A DNA stretch of 13,707 bases from Bondarzewia mesenterica (Eukaryota > Basidiomycota > Agaricomycetes > Russulales > Bondarzewiaceae): assembly GCA_004802705.1 (NCBI GenBank), contig SGPL01000730.1, forward strand, positions 1 to 13,707, written 5' to 3'. Positions 1 through 8,966 of this stretch are shown one piece after another. The notes below the pieces were generated by a model that saw only the letters and a list, made by a program, of their open reading frames with translations, was not told where the DNA came from and searched no databases. Numbering within the stretch: position 1 is the stretch's first letter; every line of letters starts with the position of its first letter. The position numbers and the translations under genes were made by a program.

Positions 1-174
1 TTAAGTGGACGTCGATATTTTTCGTTGTATTTTCCGGATTGCAATTGTTGGTCGAATTCAGAGGATACTGTAAGTCTATGAAAGAGTGAGCGAATAACGA
101 GAGCGACGACAAGGCACATATGCGGAAGTGTGTCCCAAAGTGAAACTATGCTTGGGTATGCAACAGAAAAAACC

Positions 175-1112
175 TTAATAGCCATAACGAGGACGACGGC
201 GGGCGCGCTTCCTCGAAGGTGCCGGTGAGACTGAGTATTGGTCCCGCACAGGGCCGAACGAGGAACCAGCAGGGGAACGCGAGCGCGATGATTGTCTGTG
301 GTACGAACCAGCACGTGTGCGTGGTGGCCCGGGTGAATAACTGGTAGCCTCGACCTACGAAGGGTGCAGGCGGGCGCGCCGAGTGAGTGACAAGGGAGGC
401 AGACGATACAAGGCATAGAGGGAACATATGTACTAACCTCTCTAACAGCCTCCGCTTGTTCCCCCCAAATTATATCGCTGTATATACTCCCCAACAACTT
501 CTCATTGATCAATGAGATATTGAACCCTCGCCCGCGAGCGAGCTCATCATGCCAAGCACGACGGACTGTGGCCTGATACATGAGCAGGGCACGAGGACCA
601 TAAGGCAGCCGCGCGCGATACCGGTGCGAGTTGATCTCGCTGAAAAAGTGGAGGAGCGAACTGACATGCGCCTCCGGCCACCCTGCGATCATGACTCGCT
701 GATATAAAATCAGCCAGGCGTGATCGTATTGCTCCCATGTAAGCTCGTTGTCGTTCTTAATGCCCATGCCCATGTTCCTGTTGTTGGCCTCTTCGATACC
801 CTCCTTGGTGAAATAATACAACTCCACGTACTCCCCTTTGTCGAGTTTCTCGATGGCGAAGGACGACGGGGGAGGGGAGATGTAGTCGGGTACAGGCTTA
901 CTGAGGTCGATGTCGCCAAACCTCTGCCTTTTCTGCTGAGTAAATGCCACTTTCCTGGCATTGTTTTCTTGAGTCCAAGACTCTTTAAGCAGAACGGCGA
1001 CGGTTGCGTGGGTATCTGCAGCTATGAGCCGTTCCCGGAGGACGAGGTAACACGCCGAAGTGAATTCGGGGCATACTTCGAGATTGGGGTCTTGTTCGCA
1101 TATGCGGGGCAT
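175..1112 (-). CDS. Two-exon gene, uncharacterised Agaricomycete multicopy family
   Basis: Exon 1 is 1112-438 (225 codons from ATG) and exon 2 is 354-175 (59 codons plus TAA), giving 284 aa. The 83-nt intron (437-355) starts GTTAGT and ends GTAG. Splicing joins GAG to GTC in frame and yields a tail rich in Ser, Arg and Pro (SRSRSPAG, SRKRARRR) that looks nuclear or nucleic-acid binding. Unspliced, the frame runs open to the left edge but gives implausible protein. The core resembles a protein repeated many times in Agaricomycete genomes, with motifs DKGEYVELYYFT (residues 91-102), LTWEQYD (124-130), AGWPE (143-147) and YQATVRRAWH (179-188). That family is recalled, not searched; its function is unknown and it may be linked to mobile elements. 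Compared with members I remember, the charged linker after residue 60 and the segment before LTWEQ are short. The ATG at 1112 was chosen because the family-like region begins just after it. The frame is open further upstream, so an upstream exon or start is possible. Confidence 0.65.
355..437 (-). other. Predicted spliceosomal intron of the 175-1112 gene
   Basis: 83 nt, donor GTTAGT, acceptor CGTAG, phase 0. A CTCAC element about 35 nt before the acceptor could serve as branch site. Removing it converts an open but meaningless downstream frame into an Arg/Ser-rich tail ending in a stop, which is the main argument for the intron. Confidence 0.6.
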
Positions 1113-1186
1113 GGTCGCGTCTCGAAAGAGAGAGCGAGACAGAAGTATGACGGGGGAAAAATTGGAGAAAGAGTGGCAGTTTTTTT

Positions 1187-1189
1187 NNN
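1187..1189. other. Three undetermined bases next to a homopolymer
   Basis: NNN follows a run of T (from about 1180) and is followed by an A-rich stretch, upstream of the start of the minus-strand gene at 1112. It is probably a low-quality or gap position, so the promoter or 5' leader sequence of that gene is uncertain here. Two more single Ns lie at 3999 and 4084. Confidence 0.9.
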
Positions 1190-1289
1190 TAAATAAAAAA
1201 AGGAAAGGCGAGGAAACGGTTGGATTGATTCAGATGAGCGACGTGGAGTAAGAGGACTCTGGCGCTCGAGCGAAACGTTGAACTTGTCA

Positions 1290-2184
1290 AAGTCGAAAAA
1301 TGATTACATAATAGTGAGGTCTGTACCGTCTGTGAGTTTCCGCTCTTTGGGCTTTAGCCTCTTCGCCCGTTCGCCGTGGTAAGTAGGGCTCGCTCATTAT
1401 TTTCCCAACCCGCCAGCATAGCCGGATACAGCATCGCTGGGCTATCAGACCGTCAGCATGATGAATAAATTGCTCATCAGACAGCTAACAAATTGTTGAA
1501 AAAATGACTCCAATCTTATCCTCACCACCTTCCGACTCCGACTGATCATGTCTTGTATATCACTGATCTTCATCGGTCTTGAGCGCTCGCGCGGTGAACC
1601 CGGTAAGTGAAAGTTCTTCATATTCAACGTCCTTCATGACTGAACTGCGTCATGATCACTCCAAACTCGCTCGGAACGGGCTCCAGATTGCATGCCCACA
1701 TGTGCTCTTCGGAGTTCTCGTCCGAGCAAAGTTCGAATTCACTATGGCCCTGGTCCCTGTCGTCTACCCCGAATCCCTCAAATAGTCTCTCTTCTCACAG
1801 GACAACACTTAAGCGCTCAGCGCTTGAATTAGAATTACCTACACCCAGATAGCCTGTCACTGCGGCGAACCTGCAGTGCGCATGAACTCATCAAACGTGC
1901 GCATGGCCATATTCGTGCGCTTTTCTCAGCTACTCGGACAGGACAGCGTGGAGCGAGGGTACAAGTCGGAAAATTTCATCTAGTCAGTTATCGAACTCTA
2001 TCGTGGACCTTCGTTTCGTGTTTCATCTGCCCTCCCAGGAGAACTCGACCCCGGACTCCCAATAGTTTCGTGCGTCCCAAACGGGCATATTCAAAGTGAT
2101 ACAGAAAACACAGTGCATTGTCCTTGCAGCATAGAGGCTGACCCTTCGAGTCGTTCGAGTCCACCAGGCCACTCCGCATCATCC
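1290..2184. other. Stretch without a recognisable gene
   Basis: Only short open frames (60-68 codons) without recognisable motifs occur on either strand. A 15-bp palindrome (AAGCGCT-C-AGCGCTT) lies at 1811-1825. A phrase resembling a tRNA T-arm near 2152-2165 has no matching tRNA body. I see nothing else to annotate. Confidence 0.5.
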
Positions 2185-2541
2185 TTACTCCCACTCAAAG
2201 TCATCTACATCATCGTGAGTGACGTTAGGCAATTGTTCCTCCACTTCGGCAGAGTGACTGATGACGCTACGCTGGTAGATGCACATTACCTCCGCCTTTG
2301 TCACGGCGATTCTATCATAAACAGCGGAACTAAGCCGATTCCTTTGAATTGGATTCGAATGCAGCAATTTTAGAAACGCAGAGCGCGTTCCATGTCCAGA
2401 GCGCTTCTGCTTCTCGCTAAAAAGGTGTATCTGCTGGACTCCAAGGCCTTGGATTCGTTCATTACGGATGTACGCTTCAGGTATCTCCACCCGTTGAACC
2501 ACTCTTGCATGACTTTTCCCAGATCTATTTGTCGGTAACAA
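2185..2541 (-). CDS. Doubtful open frame, possible exon remnant
   Basis: A 118-codon open frame ends in an acidic stretch, DDVDDFEWE. The last codons run into GTAAGG, a good fungal splice donor, so the frame could be an exon whose continuation lies to the left. I found no convincing acceptor or continuation and no recognisable domain. Codon use is not GC3-biased like the clear coding segments. Chance ORF is the leading alternative. Confidence 0.15.
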   Translation of the reverse strand: MLPTNRSGKSHARVVQRVEIPEAYIRNERIQGLGVQQIHLFSEKQKRSGHGTRSAFLKLLHSNPIQRNRLSSAVYDRIAVTKAEVMCIYQRSVISHSAEVEEQLPNVTHDDVDDFEWE

Positions 2542-2942
2542 TTCGATTTTTGGTTGAATAAATTAATTGAGCCATGATTTCGTGGTGGCGTCATGTCCAG
2601 GTACAGTATGTGCCAGTGAGGTAGAAATTAGTTTGAAGTGGGTGCAGCACGAGTCTCAGGGTCACCACCAAGTCCTGAGGAACGATAATCATTGGTATGC
2701 CGTAGGCCTCACCACTCGTTGAGCGTCCCAACCGTGGAGCAGCGGCTATATCTCACAAAGGACCCATAAAGTTGGCTCGCTTACTTCCGAGGCCGCTATA
2801 AAATACACAACACGACTACGATACATGTGAATCTTAGAAAACGCACGAGTGCAGAGAATCGCTTTCGTCCAAAGTAAATTAAATCGGATGCATGTTTCGT
2901 AGATTTAATGATCGCCATGGACTAGACTGTGCCCTTTGTCAA

Positions 2943-2959
2943 ATACATACTGTATGTAT
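2943..2959. repeat. Short perfect inverted repeat
   Basis: 8-bp arms ATACATAC and GTATGTAT separated by a single T. The flanking base pair (2942/2960) does not extend it. In AT-rich intergenic DNA this may be chance. No function is assigned. Confidence 0.6.
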
Positions 2960-3131
2960 AAAAACAATACAACGCAGGAAATAAAAAGTTGACATGACGT
3001 CCCTAGCGGCGCTGGATCACGAATCTAATTATTGTCCTTTGTGCCTCTTCTGTCCACCTTTAAGCCTTCAATGCCGTTGAATCAAAAGAGGGTTCCTCAA
3101 ACCGTGCAGAAAACAAAACTTGACATGATGA

Positions 3132-3164
3132 CTCACCGACATATCCCATCAGGAAATCGGTGAG
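3132..3164. repeat. Short perfect inverted repeat with 17-nt loop
   Basis: Arms CTCACCGA (3132-3139) and TCGGTGAG (3157-3164) are exact reverse complements. It lies about 75 bp before the degenerate tandem duplication. No terminator or RNA function can be supported. Confidence 0.55.
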
Positions 3165-3240
3165 GCCCCGACATGACCAGTCGGAGTTGGTAACACGAGA
3201 GCTCAGCGCCACTTGCTGCTCAGATCGTTTATAGATAAGT

Positions 3241-3640
3241 AATGAAATATAAGAGTCCTGCCATTCTTCGAGTGGTGGGCCGTTCAATATATCTGTGGTG
3301 GGTGTGTGATAAGTGAATATAATTGGCTCAAATTCTGGTGATGTACAGATCAAATTTGATCAGTTCCCATCTTTTTTGCATCCCATCACCTGTCCATACC
3401 AGCTTGTATCATAGCACATTAGACTTGTCATTGTAGGGCTTGTAATTACTATAGAATATAAGTTTTCTTTCATTCTTCGATCAACTGGCTGTTGAACAGA
3501 ATTCTGGCAGATGCGTGCTCAGTGAATGAAATTGACTCAAACCCCGATGATGAACTGGTCAATTTTGACCGGTTTCTATTTTTTGTGCCATCATCTGTCC
3601 ATGTCAGCCCATGCCGTCGTGATGTGCTACTTAAAGGTAG
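3241..3640. repeat. Degenerate tandem duplication, period about 209 bp
   Basis: Copy A (about 3241-3420) and copy B (about 3450-3640) align along most of their length. Both contain CATTCTTCGA (3262 and 3471), then a GTTGAA/GTTCAA-like block, then AGTGAATxxAATTGxCTCAAA, then GxTCAAxTTTGAxC, then a T-rich run and CATCxxCTGTCCAT. Identity is moderate by eye, so the duplication is old. On the minus strand both copies are open in the same frame and encode similar strings (FEPIIFTYH versus FESISFTEH). This could reflect shared ancestry alone or a decayed coding repeat. No third copy is clear. Confidence 0.6.
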
Positions 3641-3948
3641 CATTTGCTCTACCATGGCGCAGGGAGCAGACTCACATTCTGCCAACATTACGCTTAGCTC
3701 AATACATGGCCCTTCAGGCAGAACTGTTCCTATTTGAACATGATACCCGTAAAAATATAACATTTACTAGTCTTTCGCATGCACATCCAAATAACTGCAC
3801 ATCATCTCAAAATCGTTCAAAACAACAAGCCATGTAAATGATTCATGAATGAGTATTTTCAAGCTAAATTTTTGTTCGAATGTGATGACTACTGTTTTTT
3901 TACGTGTCGCAATATGATCGAGGTAACTGCTACTTACTTCGCCTTGAC

Positions 3949-4360
3949 TCAAGGCAACATCCTGAAGAATGAGATGGGGATGAAGCTGTCACCAGGGCNG
4001 TGCAGCGTGGTCTCGTCCCCGGAGGCGTCCGTGCCCTTCTTCGCAGTGATGGCGGGCTTCTCCATGGACCCGAGTTCGCGCTCNCCCTGCTTGACTATCC
4101 CATGCTTCGCGAACACGAAGTTGACACCCTTGCCAATGACTACGAAAAATAGCAGCGCTGGGTGTCTGTGCGGGGTTTGTGATAAGAATGTGATATTGGG
4201 TCGACGAAAAGAGATGCGCCTGCACTCCAGTTATACATGTTCGGCCTAGGATCTTGCCAGGTATATCCGACGTGCAATGCAGTGTGAGCGAGATGAACGA
4301 GGGCAGCATGAACAGCCGAATCGCATAGGCATCCGGCCTGCGTGCTCAGTAGGCCATGGG
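3949..4360 (-). pseudogene. Unidentified gene fragment, exon-like, possibly membrane protein
   Basis: Two segments read like real coding DNA with strong GC at third codon positions. Segment one (about 4355-4300) encodes DAYAIRLFMLPSFISLT. Segment two (about 4160-3949) encodes ALLFFVVIGKGVNFVFAKHG, continuing in a charged stretch with GERELGSMEKP and KKGTDASGDET, and ends with PISFFRMLP then TGA. They are in different frames, so an intron or frameshift must separate them; an acceptor CCGCACAG lies near 4170. Hydrophobic runs hint at a membrane protein. I do not recognise the family. Two Ns (3999, 4084) fall inside. It starts within about 60 bp of the point where PL8 similarity stops and has the same strand, so it is not the missing PL8 C-terminus as far as I can judge. 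Confidence 0.35.
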
Positions 4361-4386
4361 TATCCAACGTTCGCTGTACCAAAGGA

Positions 4387-6303
4387 CTATGCCAAGGATT
4401 GAAGGCGAGTGGTCGCGGACCAGTTGCCCGTGCGCTCTCCGACGGACAACGATAGGCTGAAAGAGGGCATGTCGAACGTGTACCCGACGCCACCGTGCCA
4501 GAGCGAGGATGCACAGGGAAACGAGGTCTCGTCGTCCTGCACGTCAAAGCCGTTGACGAAGACTGGGCCCACGTGCAGGCGCTGGTCGAGAACAGAGTAA
4601 ACAGGGGCGTCTGATGTGCTCGTCAAGTTGGAGACCATGACGTGCTGCACGTCGTCCGCGAGGAAGAACCACGCTTTCTGCCAGCTGAGCGCATCGGTGT
4701 ATGGGTTAGTGTAACACATCGCTGCGATGCCGAGCTGTCCGTCTGACACGCCTCCTACGAAGGAGTGCAGGCCCGTCCATTCAGCATCGGCGCAGGTGAG
4801 AGGCGTCGCATCATAATCGACGGTGATGCCTGGGATGAGGTTCCAATCCCAGGCTGCAGCGATGTCCTCGTATTCGTTACCTTGGAGGTAAGTGTACAAA
4901 GTGCCGTCAGCTAGGTGGAAGCCAAAAGGCTAGATGTTGAATATATCAGCTTGAAAGAAGTAAAAAAAGAACGAAAAACTGCGAGTTATCAGTGGGGGTA
5001 CATGGGACACATACGTTTTGGGAATTGGTGTACTCTGTGTTTTTTGTCCGTGTGGAATACATTTTGAGAGTAGACACATACCCTTCCCCTCGTTGCACCT
5101 GAGCATTGTTCAAATACTGTTCAACAGTGCGGAGGAGGGGCTTCTTGTGCTCACCATATAGTCGTTATTATAGAAATTACGATTGCCGTTTAGATGACCT
5201 GTGTTCGCATCCTTCGTTGACTTGATCAGGCCATTGTAGACCTTGATCATGGTGGTTGAGTTCCACAATTGTCCCAATTGCTCTATCTCGGTCAGGTTGA
5301 TGTTGAGGCTGCCGGTAGCTCTGAAAGTTAAGAGAAAACTATAATAACAAGGATCTTGGCACAATGTACAGCATCACTGACTAGGCATCGATCACAGGGA
5401 AACTGATAAACCTAGGCAGAGAACTCTATGGCCGAATGAATGGACAATCGAGAGCTAGGTCAGTTCCGACTTACGAAATCCCAATGGAGTACATTGGTGA
5501 GAACATTGCGATAGATCATCCACTGGTCGCCGTCGATCAAGGTGGTAAAAGCATTTTGTGAGTCCAGGTCCGCGGAGAATTGCGTGCCGCCGGCGTCGAT
5601 CTCAAGCTCAAGAATGTCATTGGAGCTATCAAGAGAACAGACATGGTCAGAGCCATCTCTTTACCACTGTGACACGGCATCGACGAATACGCACAAGTCT
5701 TTCCCATAATTACCGTTGTACAATAGACCTCCATGCCGGCCGAAGCTACCATCAGGCTTGATACCGTCGACCATGATCCCAGGCTCGATGACAACGTCTG
5801 CATGAATCCTATCATAAGCCTCAGAGATCAAAGTGATATTTGTCGTGAGCAATGCGACGTCGATGCCAACCTTCGCCACGTCCAAGATGTTGGCACCAGA
5901 CAGGTAGCCCTTGTGTCCTTCGTAGAACGTATCATATAGTCGCGAGGACATGGTGATGCAATCCTCCTTCTGGTCGTCTGAGAGAGACGCGTTGAAGAGG
6001 AGACAACTCTCACCAACAAGACGAGGAATCAGAATTACCTGGAGAAAACCGAATCGATGTTAGTGTCAACAAATGGATAGCCTGAGGACGGCATAGACTT
6101 AGTACATCGGAGAACCAGTTCGTATTCCAAAGACCGGGGGTACCACACAGACAGCTGCTGGTGCCTGCTGCATCCAAGCATCCGGGGACGGTAAAGTCGT
6201 TCTGGAACCAGTAATCCATCGCGGATGAGATTGCGCCAGCCAGGTCCGAGCTGCCGACATATTGCTCATTTCCGGGTAATCCACCGTGCCATGCAGCGGC
6301 CAG
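4387..6303 (-). pseudogene. Polysaccharide lyase family 8 relic, truncated at both ends
   Basis: Seven exons join in frame: 6303-6106, 6038-5695, 5625-5475, 5425-5382, 5320-5155, 5098-5015 and 4929-4387, with introns of 67, 69, 49, 61, 56 and 85 nt. PL8 enzymes are normally secreted lyases that cleave uronic-acid polysaccharides (hyaluronan, chondroitin, xanthan types) by beta-elimination. Visible motifs are AAAWHGGLPG, AMDYWFQNDFT, CGTPGLWNTNWF, DGSFGRHGGLLYNGNYG, YLQGNEYEDIAAAWDW, GGVSDGQLG, SLWHGGVGY and VGERTGNWSA. His and Tyr matching the catalytic pair (spacing 9) are in DGSFGRHGGLLYNGNYG; the residue before His is Arg where the family usually has Gln. Breaks: the signal peptide and roughly the first 100 residues are absent; TAG (6306-6304) immediately precedes the first exon; a TAA forms across the 5382/5320 junction; similarity stops after GNWSA near 4411 and TAG follows at 4389-4387. 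I infer no active enzyme. The match is by recall of the family, with high confidence. Confidence 0.88.
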
Positions 6304-6412
6304 CTAGCTGAGGACGATATGCAGGAGCTGCGAGTGAAATGAAGAGCTGGATGGAAGAACATCGAGTGAGGGCTCGATAAATACGCCTTGCCAACGAGAC
6401 TACGCCACTTAC

Positions 6413-7110
6413 TGACGATGACCTACAGTAACTACTAATTGACCGTCAATGCTGGGCAGCAAAACGTCAGTTAGCGATAAACTGAGCACATACAATGATT
6501 CAAAATACAAGCTCACTTTCGGTTGCGAACTTCACTCACAACGCCCATCACCTGCTCACAAACATTTACATTGATAGGTTCATCTTCTATATTTTTCAGT
6601 GCAGCGTTACGCTCGTTGACTGCCTTTTTACCTTTCTCATAAATCTGAAGAAAATGTCACCAATTTAGACCAGTTCTAATTGCATGCTTGTGCAACAATG
6701 ATGGACCTCGGAGTTTTCTTCGATGATGCCATGCTCGACCGCGTAGTCGAAGAATGACGGATATTGTCTCCGCGCGTCTATCCATCCGTTGCCAATTGCT
6801 GCACCACGCAACCGAACGTTCAGATTTGATTTGAGAACCGCGTCCGCTGAATGAACAAAACATTAGAAAACTTGTGCACGAGAATTTATGTGCATATTAC
6901 GCACAGAAATATGGGATATATTGTTTGGGACATAGAACGAAGCTGCAGATGGGACTATAAACCAAATCATCAGTCGCAATAAATTGGGAGACCATGAACA
7001 ATTACGCAGCCTTTGAGATGCGGAAAACGTTGTTCAACCGTAGTTAGCATCGTTTGGTCTCCTTGAGAACATCCGAAAAGAGCAGTCTCTTTCACTCTCT
7101 CAACCACTCC
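6413..7110 (-). pseudogene. KEX1-type serine carboxypeptidase (S10) fragment
   Basis: KEX1 is a Golgi serine carboxypeptidase that trims basic residues from peptides such as pheromone precursors. Clear exons are 6846-6707, encoding LRGAAIGNGWIDARRQYPSF and then DYAVEHGIIEENSE, and 6644-6517, encoding IYEKGKKAV through EPINVNVCEQVM. GAAIGNGWID is a hallmark of this group. An upstream exon ends at 6905 with QYIPYF and joins 6846 in phase (58-nt intron, GTGCGT donor). The other introns are 62 nt (weak donor GTCCAT) and 65 nt (donor GTGAGC). The last exon opens at 6451 with IDGQ and then departs from the family. The catalytic GESFAG motif is not intact: the matching position reads SFVLCPK before QYIPYF. 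Weak similarity (VVERVKETALF, QTMLTT) may extend to about 7110. The N-terminal part, catalytic Asp/His regions and C-terminus are missing. It is a relic on the same strand as the PL8 relic, about 110-130 bp upstream of it. Confidence 0.8.
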
Positions 7111-7301
7111 ATTTCCAAACCTCCTTTGTTCTGCTGATCGATGGGGATAATTAAACATTTGGAAAAGAAAGTGCTCCCAATGTTGACAGCATCAGTAAGT
7201 CTCCAATTTAAACGATATGATAACCTGCACGAACCCCTTTTAGAACTGGAAGACTTTATTGTCCGACGCCCAAACCGCAAAACCCGGCTCGCGGGCATGG
7301 C

Positions 7302-8966
7302 CTAAAATGAACGGAAACGCGCGGGTAGTTGGCGAGTGCGTGATGGCCAGGTGTTCGTGGGAGGTGATAGAGGAGGTGTAGGAATGGCGATGGGAAGGGG
7401 CAGCGACGGCATTGGTGTGGGAGATTCTGATGGTGGCATTTCGTCTGTGTCATCTTCATTATTATCTCCCGCTTCGAAATCATCTGGGTTGGTTAGCTCG
7501 TCATCTGGTGTGAGTGCCTGGTTTTGGGGGGTTGAGGCGTTCGGGGTGGGGTTAGGGAAGGAGGCTAGTATGATTGGGCCTTCATCCGTGGCGGCGCTGG
7601 GATGGTTAGCGATGAATTCGAGAAGTGATGCTTGGTTTCGGGCGAGAGTTGTCCCATCTCGTGGAGAGAACCGTCGCAGGCGCCGTGAGCTGAACTTGCC
7701 GGGTAGAAGGTTGCCGTTCAGATCTTCAAGGATGTAGGAGTTGAGGAGGCAGTTGCGGATGCGATGAGGGGCAGACCATTGTGGCATGAGCTTGCTAGCT
7801 GTAGATAGAGTGAAGTCAAGGGCATTTTTGTAGATTTGCACGAGATCATGGCGAGCAAATATCACTTCACCTGGTGCGGCGCTGATGACCCGTCTGTCGA
7901 ACGCCGCCTTCCGTTTGTGTGCATGCTCGACTGTAAATGTGTATCCGTCCAGGCATTGCTGTTCCGTGTAGGAGAGTTGGCGTTCAACGTCTGCGATAGA
8001 TGGGGGGGTGTCGGTCGGGTTTGTTGGGGATTTCGAGGTGTTGACGACGAGGCCGAGGGCGAGTTCGTTTGGGGAGTAGTGAAGTGAAGGAAGGATTCGG
8101 TGGTTGAGCCATTCGATGACTTGGTTGAAGAACTTGGGCCAAGTCTTTGGAATGTCTTGGGGGTCGACGTCGACATAGTCGTCTTCACCGAGTCCTGGGC
8201 TGCACAGGCGTTTGAGGCGGCCGAGTAGGATTTTATTGGTGCCTTCGACGAGACCATTGATCCATGCAGAGTAAGCGGCGATGACTTCATGCTTGATTCC
8301 TCGGCTTTTACAATAGGCCGCGACATCGTTGTTTTTGAAGTGCGAGCTGCCGTCGGTCATGAAGGTATCTGGGGATGTCCATCCTGTGGTGATGGTATCT
8401 AGTCCAGCGATTGTGGTTTTGGCCGTGCCATGGGTTTTGTATTTGAATCCCCAGATGCGTTGCGAATAGGTATCGAGGTATAGGCCAACGGTGTGGTAGC
8501 CGTTCGTGCCTTTCGGGAGGGAGAGGTAATCTGCAACGATCAACTCGAAGGGATGCCTCCGAGTGATTGGTTCTAAAAGAGAATGTAGGTGCATACCGCC
8601 GAAGTTTTTGCAGCGAGCGCAGTTTGCGAGTGCTGTGATGATGGACTAGTCAAGGCCGGGACTGCATATGCAGTCCAAGAGTTGCAGTTTGATGTAGTCG
8701 CGGCCAAAGTGTAGTCGGCCGTGGACTTCGGTCGCGCGGGATATGGCTTCCGCTCGGGAAACGCATTCTACGCGGGGGCGTGCTCTGGGTGAGCGTCCAT
8801 TCCCAACATGCCATAGTTTGCCATCCTCGATCATGTAGCCAAGTGCGCGATGGCGTGCTCAGCGTCAGACTCTGGTGTCGCTGAGGTGGTCGAGGTTTTG
8901 CAGGGCGTCGATTACCTCGCAAAATAGTGGTTCCTCGGAGAAGCGGTCGTGGAGGAGCTCAATTTC
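7302..8966 (-). pseudogene. Integrase of the gypsy element, disrupted N-terminal zinc domain
   Basis: The integrase inserts the cDNA into the host genome. The continuous part is 8594-7302 (430 codons). It carries the D,D(35)E triad: Asp in VADY (residue 22 of that segment), Asp in FMTDGSSHF (81) and Glu in GLVEGTNK (117), followed by RLKRLC and a Pro/Asp/Glu-rich tail. The N-terminal part lies in the same frame at 8966-8597: EELLHDRF-like and EVIDALQNLD segments, MIEDGKLWHVG, HGRLH (H-x3-H) and CARC (C-x2-C), which form an HHCC zinc domain. It is interrupted by TGA at 8867-8865, TGA at 8861-8859 and TAG at 8648-8646. The ATG at 8594 is internal, just after the CARC motif, and is not a natural start. 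The protein was presumably released from a polyprotein by the element protease. Confidence 0.88.

Larger units (their letters stand above)
2600..3240. other. Stretch without a recognisable gene
   Basis: AT-rich DNA. A TATAAAA motif occurs near 2808 on the plus strand, but no plus-strand gene follows, so I do not call a promoter. A minus-strand open frame over 3060-3353 starts from TTG and has no recognised motif. Two short inverted repeats in this stretch are listed separately. Confidence 0.5.

Noticed and set aside
2150..2170. T-arm-like phrase GTTCGAGTCC suggesting a tRNA
   Set aside because: No A box, anticodon stem or pairing acceptor stem could be found at the right distances on the plus strand.
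2800..2815. TATAAAA as a core promoter
   Set aside because: No plausible gene starts downstream on the plus strand; the motif is expected by chance in AT-rich DNA.
3941..3955. GCCTTG-ACT-CAAGGC hairpin as a Helitron 3' end
   Set aside because: The minus-strand sequence after the hairpin lacks CTRR within about 12 nt, so the diagnostic terminus is absent.
3845..4249. Plus-strand open frame of 134 codons
   Set aside because: It overlaps the GC3-rich minus-strand segment, whose codon bias fits the minus strand better. It contains two Ns.
4140..4547. Minus open frame of 135 codons overlapping the PL8 3' end in another frame
   Set aside because: The PL8 motifs lie in the other frame to 4411. 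The remainder of this frame has no family resemblance.
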